NCBI GenBank assembly: GCA_009783295.1
Contig: WRHK01000041.1
Coordinates: 1-35,015 of the forward strand
Direction of reading: 5' to 3'
DNA: 35,015 nucleotides
From: Promicromonosporaceae bacterium
GTDB taxonomy: Bacteria > Actinomycetota > Actinomycetes > Actinomycetales > Cellulomonadaceae
This document shows, one piece after another, positions 7,852-15,610 of the stretch (position 1 is the first letter of the stretch; every line of letters begins with the position of its first letter). Position numbers and translations under genes: made by a program. The notes beneath the pieces are model-generated. The model did no database searches. It was not told where the DNA came from and saw only the letters and a program-made list of their open reading frames with translations.

Positions 7852-8748
7852 TCAGACCAGCGACGCCAGCGCCTCCCCCAGGTCCGGGTGCCTGAAGCCG
7901 TAGCCCGTCCGCGCCAGCACCTCCGGCACCACGCGCTGGCTCGCGAACAGCAGCGAGTCCACCAGCGGCCCGACGCCGAACGGCGCGAGCGTCGCCAGCC
8001 GCGGGATCACCAGCCGGGCGCGACGCCCGAACGAGCCCGCGAACGCCCGGGCGAACTCGGCGTTGGTCACGGGCTCCGGAGCGGTCAGGTTCACGGCCCC
8101 GGCGACGCCGTCGTGCTCGAGCGCGTGCCGGATCGCGCCGACCTCGTCGTCCAGGTGGATCCACGACAGCCACTGCGAGCCGCGGCCCGCCCGCGCGCCC
8201 AGGCCGGCGCGGAACAGGGCCCGCTGCGGGCCGAGCGCTCCCCCGCGCGACGACAGCACCATGCCGGTGCGCACGTGGACGGTGCGGACGCCCGCCGCCT
8301 GCGCGGCCGCGGTCGCCTCCTCCCAGGCGACGCAGACCGCGGCCAGGAAGTCGTGCCCCGCGGTCGACGCCTCGGTCAGCAGCTCGTCGCCGCGGGTGCC
8401 GTAGTACCCGATCGCGGAACCCGAGACGAGCACGTGCGGCGGCCGGTCCAGCCCGGACAGCGCCGTCGCGAGCAGGGTGGTCCCGTCGACGCGGCTGCTC
8501 AGCACGGCGTCCCGGTGCCGCTGCGTCCAGGGCCGTGCCGCCACGCCCTCCCCGGCGAGGTGCACGACGGCGTCCACGCCCGCGAGCGCGCGGGCGTCGA
8601 TGGTGCCGCGCTCGGGGTCCCACGCGATCCCGTGGCCCGGGCGGCCGGGCCGCAGCAGCGGCAGCACCTGGTGCCCGTCGGCCTCGAGCGACGCGCGCAG
8701 CGCGCTCCCGATCAGGCCCGACGCACCCGAGACGGCGACCCTCGTCAC
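7852..8748 (-). CDS. TIGR01777-family NAD(P)-binding epimerase-like protein (SDR fold)
   Basis: A 298-residue extended SDR-like protein. The N-terminus VTRVAVSGASGLIGSAL holds the Rossmann motif GASGLIG (8-14). SGSAIGYYGTRGDE and WLSWIHLDDEVGAI are hallmarks of the YfcH/SulA-like TIGR01777 family, and the C-terminal half matches the family's DUF1731-type end (GFRHPDLGEALASL). The substrate of this family is not established. GTG 8748 overlaps the NUDIX stop by four bases (GTGA), so the two are probably translationally coupled. Its stop directly abuts the convergent ABC exporter stop. Confidence 0.88.
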   Translation of the reverse strand: MTRVAVSGASGLIGSALRASLEADGHQVLPLLRPGRPGHGIAWDPERGTIDARALAGVDAVVHLAGEGVAARPWTQRHRDAVLSSRVDGTTLLATALSGLDRPPHVLVSGSAIGYYGTRGDELLTEASTAGHDFLAAVCVAWEEATAAAQAAGVRTVHVRTGMVLSSRGGALGPQRALFRAGLGARAGRGSQWLSWIHLDDEVGAIRHALEHDGVAGAVNLTAPEPVTNAEFARAFAGSFGRRARLVIPRLATLAPFGVGPLVDSLLFASQRVVPEVLARTGYGFRHPDLGEALASLV

Positions 8749-9296
8749 CGGAACCGGCCCAGGTGGATGCCCGCCAGCATGAGCGCCGCCATCGTCTCCC
8801 CGTCCCGGACCCGCCCGTCGGCGAGCATGCCCAGCACCTCGCCGAACGGCACCCAGCGCGTCGCCGCGATGCCCTCCTCGGCGCGCGTGGCGGCGAGCGC
8901 CTCGGCCGTCACCGCCGGGGTGAGCCCGCGAGCCACGAACACGACCTCCGGCGCCACGCAGACCCCGTTGAGGGCGTCCATCTGCCCCACCTCGACCCAT
9001 TCGGCGGCCTCGAGCCCGGCCTCCTCGCGCAGCTCGCGGCGTGCGGCGACGAGCGGGTCGTCGCCGTCGCTCCCGCCCGCCACGACTTCGAGGGAGCGCC
9101 CCACGGTGTGCCGGTCGACGTCGACCAGCAGCACGCGGTCGTCGTCGTCGAGCGCGACGACGAACACCGACGCGTGCTGCATCTCCACCACGCCGTAGGT
9201 GCCGTCGTGCCCGTCGGGCAGCACCACCTGGTCCTCGCGCACGCGGATCCAGCGGTTCTCGTACACGGTGCGGGAGCTGCGGGTGGCCCAGGGCAT
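8745..9296 (-). CDS. NUDIX hydrolase (ADP-ribose pyrophosphatase-like)
   Basis: A 183-residue NUDIX protein. The metal-binding core RELREEAGL (87-95) is intact. The front of the NUDIX box, AGGSDGDDPLVAAR, is one residue shorter than the usual G-x5-E-x7 pattern and has Asp where Glu is usual. The overall pattern (TVYENRWIRVREDQVVLPDG, then NUDIX box, then MDALNGVCVAPEVVFVARGL) resembles ADP-sugar pyrophosphatases, but substrate choice is inference. ATG 9296 has TAGGGT six bases upstream, and the gene lies just past the rpsA terminator, so it needs its own promoter. Followed by the epimerase gene with a GTGA overlap. Confidence 0.88.
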   Translation of the reverse strand: MPWATRSSRTVYENRWIRVREDQVVLPDGHDGTYGVVEMQHASVFVVALDDDDRVLLVDVDRHTVGRSLEVVAGGSDGDDPLVAARRELREEAGLEAAEWVEVGQMDALNGVCVAPEVVFVARGLTPAVTAEALAATRAEEGIAATRWVPFGEVLGMLADGRVRDGETMAALMLAGIHLGRFR

Positions 9297-9302
9297 GAGC
9301 CC

Positions 9303-9308
9303 ACCCTA
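9303..9308 (-). promoter_or_regulatory. Candidate leaderless -10 element of the NUDIX-epimerase pair
   Basis: TAGGGT on the minus strand, then GGGCTC, then ATG 9296. The upstream rpsA hairpin (9313-9353) implies that transcription must restart here. The corresponding -35 position would fall inside the hairpin and shows no TTGACA-like sequence. Confidence 0.4.
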
Positions 9309-9312
9309 GACA

Positions 9313-9353
9313 CACGAAGGCCCGTCACCCCGAGGGGGTGACGGGCCTTCGTG
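9313..9353 (-). terminator. Strong hairpin terminator after rpsA
   Basis: A perfect 19-bp stem (9313-9331 with 9335-9353) closes on a 3-base loop. It begins 39 bases beyond the rpsA stop on the minus strand. No T-run follows, as is common for terminators in high-GC actinobacteria. Confidence 0.8.
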
Positions 9354-9391
9354 CGATCAGGCGATCTTCCGAGCCGTTGGCTGCTCGGTGA

Positions 9392-10861
9392 TCAGTTGCC
9401 CGTCAGCTTCTCGCGAAGAGCCGCGAGTGCCTCGTCCGAGGCGAGCGTGCCCGTGGCCTCGGCGGCCGGGGCGGCCGACGAGTAGGACGACGCGCCGGCC
9501 GGAGCCGAACCAGCGTCGGCAGCCGCGTCGGCGTCGGCGGCGTAGGCCGCACGCACCTGCTCGCGGTGAGCCGTCCAGCGCTCGTGCGCCTTGGCGTACT
9601 CGGCCTCCCAGGCCTCGCGCTGCGCCTCGAAGCCCTCGAGCCACTCGTTGGTCTCGGGGTCGAAGCCCTCGGGGTACTTGTACTCCCCGTTCTCGTCGTA
9701 CTCGGCGGCCATGCCGTAGAGCGCGGGGTCGAAGTCCTCGGACTCCGGGTCCACACCCTCGTTGGCCTGCTTGAGCGACAGCGAGATGCGGCGGCGCTCC
9801 AGGTCGATGTCGATGACCTTGACGAACACCTCCTGGCCCACCGTGACGACCTGCTCGGGCAGCTCGACGTGGCGCACGGCCAGCTCCGAGATGTGCACGA
9901 GGCCCTCGATGCCGTCCTCGACGCGCACGAACGCACCGAACGGGACGAGCTTGGTGACCTTGCCCGGCACGACCTGGCCGATGGCGTGGGTGCGGGCGAA
10001 GGTCTGCCACGGGTCCTCCTGCGTCGCCTTCAGCGACAGGGAGACACGCTCGCGGTCGAAGTCGACGTCCAGGACCTCGACCGTGACCTCCTGGCCGACC
10101 TCGACGACCTCGGACGGGTGGTCGATGTGCTTCCAGGACAGCTCCGAGACGTGCACCAGACCGTCGACGCCGCCGAGGTCCACGAACGCACCGAAGTTGA
10201 CGATCGACGAGACCACACCGGGGCGGACCTGGCCCTTCTGCAGGGTCTGCAGGAAGGTCGAGCGCACCTCGGACTGCGTCTGCTCGAGCCAGGCACGGCG
10301 CGAGAGGACGACGTTGTTGCGGTTCTTGTCGAGCTCGATGATCTTCGCCTCGATCTCCTTGCCGACGTACGGCATGAGATCGCGGACACGACGCATCTCC
10401 ACGAGCGAGGCGGGGAGGAAGCCGCGAAGACCGATGTCGAGGATGAGGCCGCCCTTGACGACCTCGATGACGGTGCCGGTGACGACGCCGTCCTCCTCCT
10501 TGATCTTCTCGATCGTGCCCCAGGCGCGCTCGTACTGGGCGCGCTTCTTGGACAGGATCAGGCGACCCTCCTTGTCCTCCTTCTGGAGGACCAGGGCCTC
10601 GACGACGTCACCGAGGTTCACGACCTCGGACGGGTCGACGTCGTGCTTGATGGACAGCTCGCGCGAGGGGATGACACCCTCGGTCTTGTAGCCGATGTCG
10701 AGGAGGACCTCGTCACGGTCGACCTTGACGATCGTGCCCTCGACGATGTCACCATCGTTGAAGTTCTTGATGGTGGCGTCGATGGCGGCAAGAAGGTCGT
10801 CCTCGGTGCCGATGTCGTTGACGGCGACCTGGGGGACGGACTTCGTGGTGGAGATGGTCAT
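9392..10861 (-). CDS. rpsA: 30S ribosomal protein S1
   Basis: A 489-residue S1 protein that binds mRNA on the small ribosomal subunit. Four S1 (OB-fold) domains are visible at about 35-105, 122-188, 208-277 and 294-363. Domains 3 and 4 have the cleanest signatures (FGAFVDLGGVDGLVHVSEL; FGAFVRVEDGIEGLVHISEL). The last ~120 residues form an acidic, aromatic then Ala-rich tail, as in actinobacterial S1, which has four domains rather than the six of E. coli. ATG 10861 has GGAG 10 bases upstream. It is flanked by hairpins on both sides, so it is probably monocistronic. The polA-to-rpsA-to-coaE neighbourhood is conserved in Actinobacteria. Confidence 0.97.
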   Translation of the reverse strand: MTISTTKSVPQVAVNDIGTEDDLLAAIDATIKNFNDGDIVEGTIVKVDRDEVLLDIGYKTEGVIPSRELSIKHDVDPSEVVNLGDVVEALVLQKEDKEGRLILSKKRAQYERAWGTIEKIKEEDGVVTGTVIEVVKGGLILDIGLRGFLPASLVEMRRVRDLMPYVGKEIEAKIIELDKNRNNVVLSRRAWLEQTQSEVRSTFLQTLQKGQVRPGVVSSIVNFGAFVDLGGVDGLVHVSELSWKHIDHPSEVVEVGQEVTVEVLDVDFDRERVSLSLKATQEDPWQTFARTHAIGQVVPGKVTKLVPFGAFVRVEDGIEGLVHISELAVRHVELPEQVVTVGQEVFVKVIDIDLERRRISLSLKQANEGVDPESEDFDPALYGMAAEYDENGEYKYPEGFDPETNEWLEGFEAQREAWEAEYAKAHERWTAHREQVRAAYAADADAAADAGSAPAGASSYSSAAPAAEATGTLASDEALAALREKLTGN

Positions 10862-10965
10862 GAAGTGAATGCTCCGATGTGGACAAGGAGTCGTGCGGAC
10901 AGGGACTTGGAGGCCGGCTCCACCCTCGGTCACTCCTGAGAAGGACCCGTCAGCGGACGCACGGC

Positions 10966-10996
10966 ACCGCCGACCACCTTAGCGGTGGTCGGCGGT
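10966..10996 (-). terminator. Hairpin terminator after pfkA
   Basis: A perfect 13-bp stem (10966-10978 with 10984-10996) with loop TTAGC on the plus strand. It starts 20 bases beyond the pfkA stop and separates pfkA from the rpsA promoter region (10862-10965). I see no confident promoter motif in that region. Confidence 0.75.
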
Positions 10997-11016
10997 CTGA
11001 GCCAAACTCGTGTGCC

Positions 11017-12042
11017 TCAGGCGAGCGCGCGCGCCACGTCCAGAAGCTCGGTCGGCACGTGCTTGACCTTCCCGGCGATCTCCGAGAGCGGCACCAGCAC
11101 GACCTCTTCCCCGCGCAGGGCCGTCATCACGCCCGTCTCGCCCCGCGTGACGGCGTCGATCGCCGCGACGCCGAAGCGCGAACCGAGGATGCGGTCCTCC
11201 GGCGTCGGCGTGCCTCCGCGCTGGATGTGGCCGAGCACCGTGACGCGCGTGTCGAACCCCGTGCGCTCCGCGATCTCGTTCTTGAGGCGCTCGCTGATCG
11301 AGCCGGCGATGATCTCGCCGAACCGGCCCAGCTGCGTCTCGTACTTCATGGCCGTGCCCTCGGCCGGCACGGCGCCCTCGGCCACGACGATGATCGAGAA
11401 GCTCGCGTGCGCGCGGTGGCGGTGCTTGAGGAACTTGACGATCGTCTCGATGTCGAACGGCTGCTCGGGGGCCAGCACCAGCTCGGCGCCGCCGGCGATG
11501 CCCGCCGTCGCGGCGATCCAGCCGGCCGTGCGGCCCATGACCTCGACGATCATGACGCGGTTGTGCGACTCGGCCGTCGTGTGGATGCGGTCCACGGCCT
11601 CGGTGGCGATCGTCACCGCGGTGTCGAAGCCGATCGAGCGGTCCGTGCCCCAGACGTCGTTGTCGATCGTCTTGGGGATCGCGACGATGCGGATGCCCGC
11701 CTCGGCCACCTTGCTCGCCGCGTGCAGCGTGCCGTCGCCGCCGACGACGATCAGCGCCTCGATCCGCTCCGCCTCCAGCGTGGTCAGCACGGCGTCCATG
11801 CCGCCGTCCGCCGAGTGCGGGTGGTACCGAGCCGTGCCCAGCAGCGTGCCGCCGATGGGCAGCACGTTGCGGATCTGCTGGCGGCCGAGCGGCATGACGT
11901 CACCCTCGGCAAGACCACGCCATCCGTTGCGGAAACCGACGATCGAGTGGCCGTACTCGCCCTCGCCGCGCTTGACCACGGCACGGATCGCCGCGTTGAG
12001 GCCGGGGACGTCCCCGCCACCGGTCAGCAGTCCGACTCGCAC
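11017..12042 (-). CDS. pfkA: 6-phosphofructokinase (group III, ATP or PPi dependent)
   Basis: A 341-residue phosphofructokinase that phosphorylates fructose 6-phosphate in glycolysis. Signatures: GLLTGGGDVPGLNA (4-17), VVGGDGTLHAA (Gly104), IPKTIDNDV (Lys124, catalytic Asp128) and VMGRTAGWIAA. Gly104 with Lys124 marks the group III enzymes of actinomycetes. That group includes the PPi-dependent Amycolatopsis methanolica enzyme and the ATP-dependent Streptomyces coelicolor one, so phosphoryl donor cannot be assigned from these residues alone. GTG 12042 is chosen because the protein then begins VRVGLLTGG and GGAGG lies four bases upstream. A TAGGAT (12101-12106, minus strand) is a possible -10 giving a ~50-base leader. 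A strong hairpin follows the stop. Confidence 0.93.
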   Translation of the reverse strand: MRVGLLTGGGDVPGLNAAIRAVVKRGEGEYGHSIVGFRNGWRGLAEGDVMPLGRQQIRNVLPIGGTLLGTARYHPHSADGGMDAVLTTLEAERIEALIVVGGDGTLHAASKVAEAGIRIVAIPKTIDNDVWGTDRSIGFDTAVTIATEAVDRIHTTAESHNRVMIVEVMGRTAGWIAATAGIAGGAELVLAPEQPFDIETIVKFLKHRHRAHASFSIIVVAEGAVPAEGTAMKYETQLGRFGEIIAGSISERLKNEIAERTGFDTRVTVLGHIQRGGTPTPEDRILGSRFGVAAIDAVTRGETGVMTALRGEEVVLVPLSEIAGKVKHVPTELLDVARALA

Positions 12043-12185
12043 AGGTCCTCCAGGGGTTCGAGGGTGTTGACGGGCGGCGCCTCGCACATGCGCCCTGGCG
12101 ATCCTAACCAGGTGGTCAGGCCACGTCGTGCCGGTCGGCGCACGGTGCGGCCGACCTGGGCCGAAGGTCACGGGAAGATGGGCCC

Positions 12186-12998
12186 ATGAGCGACGTCGAC
12201 TCCGTGGGATACCAGCATGTGCCCGACGCCGAGGGCGGCGCCGCCGGGCGCACCTGGTGGGACGCGAACGCGGTCGAGTACCTCGACGAGCACGGCGCGT
12301 TCCTGGGCGGCGCCGGGTTCCGCTGGGGCCCCGAGGGGCTCACCGAGGCCGAGGCCGGGCTGCTGGGCGACGTCGCCGGGAAGCGGGTGCTCGAGGTCGG
12401 GGCGGGGGCGGCGCAGTGCTCCCGCTGGCTCGCGGGGCGGGGCGCCGACGTCGTCGCCACCGACGTGTCGCACGGGATGCTCGCCGGGGGTGCCGCGCTC
12501 GACGCCGCCGCGGGCGTCCGGGTGCCCGTCGTGCAGGCGGACGCGCGCGACCTGCCGTTCGCGCACGAGAGCTTCGATGTCGTCTTCACGTCGTTCGGGG
12601 CGATCCCCTTCGTGCCCGACGGAGTGCGGGTGCACGCCGAGGCCGCGCGCGTGCTGCGCCCCGGCGGCCGGTGGGTGTTCTCCGTGACGCACCCGCTGCG
12701 GTGGGCGTTCCCCGACGACCCGAGCCTGCGCGGGCTCACGGCGACGCGCTCGTACTTCGACCGCCGGCCGTACGTCGAGCGGGACGCGGCGGGCCGGGTG
12801 CTCTACGCGGAGTACCACCGGACGCTCGGCGACCACGTGCGCGAGGTCGTGGCGGCGGGGCTGCGGATCCTCGACGTGGTGGAGCCGGAATGGCCGTCCT
12901 GGAACGACGAGGTCTGGGGCGGCTGGGGCCCGGAGCGGGGGGCGTACCTGCCGGGGACGGCGATCTTCGTGACGGAACGCCCGCCCCTCGCGAGATAG
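12186..12998 (+). CDS. Class I SAM-dependent methyltransferase
   Basis: A 270-residue methyltransferase. Motif I is VLEVGAGAAQCSRWLA (68-83), followed by the acidic residue of strand beta2 (ATDVS, Asp93), DARDLPFAHESFDVVFTSFG (motif II region) and ARVLRPGGRWVFSVTHP (motif III region). The C-terminal third (EYHRTLGDHVREVVAAGLRILDVVEPEWP) resembles ubiquinone/menaquinone-type and small-molecule methyltransferases of Actinobacteria. The substrate is unknown. ATG 12186 has GGGAAG nearby upstream. The last two codons and stop (GCG AGA TAG) are the first unit of the CGCGAGATAG array, including the rare codon AGA. Confidence 0.88.
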   Translation: MSDVDSVGYQHVPDAEGGAAGRTWWDANAVEYLDEHGAFLGGAGFRWGPEGLTEAEAGLLGDVAGKRVLEVGAGAAQCSRWLAGRGADVVATDVSHGMLAGGAALDAAAGVRVPVVQADARDLPFAHESFDVVFTSFGAIPFVPDGVRVHAEAARVLRPGGRWVFSVTHPLRWAFPDDPSLRGLTATRSYFDRRPYVERDAAGRVLYAEYHRTLGDHVREVVAAGLRILDVVEPEWPSWNDEVWGGWGPERGAYLPGTAIFVTERPPLAR

Positions 12999-13193
12999 CG
13001 CGCTCGCCCGCGAGATAGAACCCTGGAGCGCGAGATAGCGCTCCGGGCCGCGAGATAGAGCGTCGCCGCGCGAGATAGAGCGCTCGGGGCCGGGATGGTG
13101 GCTCTATCTCGCGACCCAGCGCTCTATCTCGCGGGCGCTAGCGCTATCTCGCGAGCGCACGCGCTATCTCGCGGTCACACGCTCTATCTCGCG
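12989..13193. repeat. Symmetric inverted tandem array of CGCGAGATAG, exact 20-bp period
   Basis: Five perfect direct copies of CGCGAGATAG start at 12989, 13009, 13029, 13049 and 13069; a degenerate sixth (GCCGGGATGG) lies at 13089. Five perfect inverted copies (CTATCTCGCG) start at 13104, 13124, 13144, 13164 and 13184. Period is exactly 20 bp (10-bp unit, 10-bp variable spacer) in both halves, and all ten copies are mirror-symmetric about 13091. Many units extend to CGCGAGATAG(A/C)GCGC. The array is the whole 3' space between two convergent genes; its outermost units encode Ala-Arg-stop of both. Folded as RNA from either strand it gives about five 10-14-bp helices separated by internal loops. 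I do not recognise it as a described element. It could be a two-way terminator, a protein-binding array or an expanding repeat. Confidence 0.9.
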
Positions 13194-14281
13194 GGGTTGC
13201 GCGTCGTGATCGCCGGGACCGTGATCGCGGCCAGCGTCAGGGCCACGCCGATCAGCGTCGTCACCGCGGGGGTGCCGCCGCCGGCGAGGTCCAGCAGGAG
13301 CGCCCCCGTGATCTGGCCCGCGATCAGGGACAGCGCGAGCAGCAGGGCACCGATGCGGTGCACGACGGCAGCCGCAGTTCCGATGAAGACCACGCCGAGC
13401 GCGCCGCCCGTGTACATCCACCACTCGGACGGGAAGCCGCCCGACGGCAGGCCCTGGATCAGCAGCGAGACGCCCAGGGCGACCAGCAGCACCACCGTGC
13501 CGGCGAGGAAGTTCACGAACGTCGCGGCCAGGGCGCCTGCGCCGCGGTCGACGCGGTCGCCGAACCGGGCGTGGCTCGCCGTCGTCTCGACGCGGCCGTT
13601 GACCGCGTGCTGCGCGGCGACGAACACGCCGGCCACCACGGGCAGGGCGACGAGCCCGAGGTTCTGGCCCGAGCCGAGGTTGCGCCAGTGGCTCACGAGC
13701 ACGGCCGCGACGGCGAGCGCCGGGCCGACGGCGCGGCCCAGCGTGATCGCGCGCTTGCCGCCCGGGGCGAAGCCGAGGCGGTCGCAGAACAGCGAGCTGA
13801 CGGACTGGCCGGCGGTCACGGCGACGACGAACAGCGCGACGCCCAGCGACCCGACGGTGATGCCCTGGGCGGTGACGAACAGGCCGCCGGCGGCGCCGCC
13901 GATCACCTGGAACCACCGCAGGCGGCCGATGCCGGCCACGCCGGGGTGGGCGGCCTTCATGGCGTCGCTGGCGCCCGGGCGGCCGGCGCGCAGGCTGTCC
14001 CACACACGGACCAGGCCGTTGCGAGCCTTGGGCGAGAACGCGACGAGCACGCCGAGGATGGCGAGCGCCGAGGCGAAGTTGATGGTGGCCGCGAGGAAGC
14101 CGTTGCCGAGCGCGGCGCCGAACGAGCCGTTGACGCGGCTCTGGACGGAGGAGACGAGGCCGGCGCCGAGCGCGGCGGCGACGCCGGCAGCGCGGACGCG
14201 GTCGAAGCGGCGCGAGGCGCCGGAGGTGAGGGTCGCGTCGGCCTGCGAGGTCGTGGTGCGGGAGGGCGCGGTGGTGGTCAC
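13184..14281 (-). CDS. DMT-superfamily transporter with two DUF606 (YdcZ-like) halves
   Basis: An integral membrane protein of about 365 residues made of two DUF606/YdcZ-like halves, each with about five TM segments. The first half begins AALGAGLVSSVQSRVNGSFGAALGNG, the second VAGVFVAAQHAVNGRVETTASHARFG; the repeated Q-x-x-V-N-G motif shows the internal duplication. Single-domain members normally pair as two small genes, so this is a fused form. The substrate is not known. I favour GTG 14281, since TACCCT sits eight bases upstream (leaderless pattern) and the protein starts VTTTAPSRTT; GTG 14302 would add seven residues but abuts its only SD-like sequence. The final codons (GCG AGA TAG) come from the last unit of the repeat array. 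Confidence 0.85.
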   Translation of the reverse strand: MTTTAPSRTTTSQADATLTSGASRRFDRVRAAGVAAALGAGLVSSVQSRVNGSFGAALGNGFLAATINFASALAILGVLVAFSPKARNGLVRVWDSLRAGRPGASDAMKAAHPGVAGIGRLRWFQVIGGAAGGLFVTAQGITVGSLGVALFVVAVTAGQSVSSLFCDRLGFAPGGKRAITLGRAVGPALAVAAVLVSHWRNLGSGQNLGLVALPVVAGVFVAAQHAVNGRVETTASHARFGDRVDRGAGALAATFVNFLAGTVVLLVALGVSLLIQGLPSGGFPSEWWMYTGGALGVVFIGTAAAVVHRIGALLLALSLIAGQITGALLLDLAGGGTPAVTTLIGVALTLAAITVPAITTRNPAR

Positions 14282-14289
14282 GAACGCCC

Positions 14290-14295
14290 AGGGTA
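14290..14295 (-). promoter_or_regulatory. Candidate leaderless -10 element of the DMT transporter gene
   Basis: TACCCT on the minus strand lies eight bases before GTG 14281. The only SD-like AGGGAAG is 20 bases away from that start, so a leaderless mRNA explains the start better. Confidence 0.35.
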
Positions 14296-14355
14296 GGAAC
14301 ACCTTCCCTAGCGGTCCCGCGCCGAGGCGGGCTGCGCGCGGGTCCGCGGCGCGGA

Positions 14356-14709
14356 TCAGCCGCGCAGGATGCTGGTCATCTTCTTGCCGCGGGCGACCTC
14401 GTCGACCAGCTTGTCGAGCCAGCGCACCTTCTGGTGCAGCGGGTCGGCGATGTCCTCGACGCGGTAGCCGCAGATGACGCCCGTGATGAGGCTCGCGTTC
14501 GGGTTCATCGCGGGCGCCTGCTCGAAGAGCTGGGCGAAGGTGCGCCCGTCGGCGACCGCGTCGGCGATGCCGGCGTCGTCGTACCCCGTGAGCCAGCCGA
14601 TGACGGTGTGGAGCTCCTCGACGGTGTGGCCCTTGCGCTCGACCTTCTGCACGTACATCGGGTAGATGCTCGCGAAGGTCATGGCGGCGACGCGGTCCTC
14701 TGCGCTCAT
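14356..14709 (-). CDS. DUF2200 family protein
   Basis: A 117-residue soluble protein that I place in DUF2200 (pattern MTFASIYPMYVQKVERKGHT, then VIGWLTGYD, then NPNASLITGVICGYRVEDI). The family has no assigned function that I know of. Lys/Arg-rich C-terminus KVRWLDKLVDEVARGKKM. ATG 14709 overlaps the stop of the upstream DUF368 gene as ATGA, so the two are probably translationally coupled; the pairing is the main clue to function here. Confidence 0.85.
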   Translation of the reverse strand: MSAEDRVAAMTFASIYPMYVQKVERKGHTVEELHTVIGWLTGYDDAGIADAVADGRTFAQLFEQAPAMNPNASLITGVICGYRVEDIADPLHQKVRWLDKLVDEVARGKKMTSILRG

Positions 14710-15554
14710 GCGGCGGCTCCCTTGTACTTCGCCTCGAGGCGTGCGGTCCACAGGCCCAGCCCGAGTCCGGCCGCGAGGGCGATGACGGATGCCACCACGG
14801 TACCGACGCCGGCGCCGGTGTAGTCGATCGCCTCGGCGCTCTGCGTGGGCACCACGATGAGGACGGTGCTGGCCAGGACCAGCCCGATGATGAAGTGGTA
14901 GACGCGCGAGTGGTGGCGGTCGATGAGCCGCTCCATGAGCTTCGAGAAGGCCAGGAGCGCGGCGACGGCGCCGAGCGCGATCGGCAGGAAGGTGCCCACG
15001 AGGTCGCGGTCGCGGAAGCCCTGGAGCATGGGCGTGAAGAGCCCCAGGATCAGCAGCAGGTTGGACGGGCTGAGCCCGGGCACCAGCACGCCGAGCGCGA
15101 TGAGCGCGCCGGCGAGCACGAACCCGAGGAAGTTGGCGGGCACGTTGCCTGCGGCCGCGGGCAGCAGGTACAGCGCGACGCCGCCCACCACGAACGTGCC
15201 GAGCAGCCAGACGACGTCGGTCCGGTCGCGCCGCCCGCGGGAGACGGACTCGCGCAGCAGCGCCGGAAGCGTGCCGACGATCGCGCCGGCGAAGCCCCAG
15301 AGCACCACCACCTGCCACCGGTCGAGCAGGTACTCGAGCGGGTTGCTGAGCAGCACCAGGCCCAGCACGCCACCGATCGCGACCGGCAGGAAGAACAGGA
15401 AGTTGCCCTTGAAGTCCCTGGTCACGTGGGCGAGGAAGTGCAGCATCCTCTCGTAGAGGCCGAGGATCGCGGCGAGCACGCCACCGGACACGCCCGGCAG
15501 GATGAAGCCGAGCGAGATGACGACGCCCTTGATGACGCGGATGAACCAGCCCAT
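14706..15554 (-). CDS. DUF368 membrane protein, PopT-type polyprenyl-phosphate transporter
   Basis: A 282-residue polytopic membrane protein of the DUF368 family, with about eight or more TM segments. The paired family motifs are visible: FILPGVSGGVLAAILGLYE (about 18-36) and VLVPGLSPSNLLLILG (second repeat, about 157-172), suggesting an inverted-repeat fold. DUF368 proteins (PopT) have been shown to recycle undecaprenyl phosphate across the membrane for cell-wall synthesis, alongside DedA proteins; assignment here is by family. ATG 15554 starts at MGWFIRVIKG; a TAGGCT lies 10 bases upstream. Its stop overlaps the DUF2200 start as ATGA. Confidence 0.88.
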   Translation of the reverse strand: MGWFIRVIKGVVISLGFILPGVSGGVLAAILGLYERMLHFLAHVTRDFKGNFLFFLPVAIGGVLGLVLLSNPLEYLLDRWQVVVLWGFAGAIVGTLPALLRESVSRGRRDRTDVVWLLGTFVVGGVALYLLPAAAGNVPANFLGFVLAGALIALGVLVPGLSPSNLLLILGLFTPMLQGFRDRDLVGTFLPIALGAVAALLAFSKLMERLIDRHHSRVYHFIIGLVLASTVLIVVPTQSAEAIDYTGAGVGTVVASVIALAAGLGLGLWTARLEAKYKGAAA

Positions 15555-15610
15555 AAGACCAGGGAGCCTAGGGAGCCACGCCGTCGGGCACGACGACTTG
15601 GCGCGCCGGT

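Noticed and set aside
12989-13193. CRISPR array
   Set aside because: The repeats are 10 bp with 10-bp spacers, the second half is inverted, and no cas gene is near. CRISPR repeats are longer and all in one orientation.
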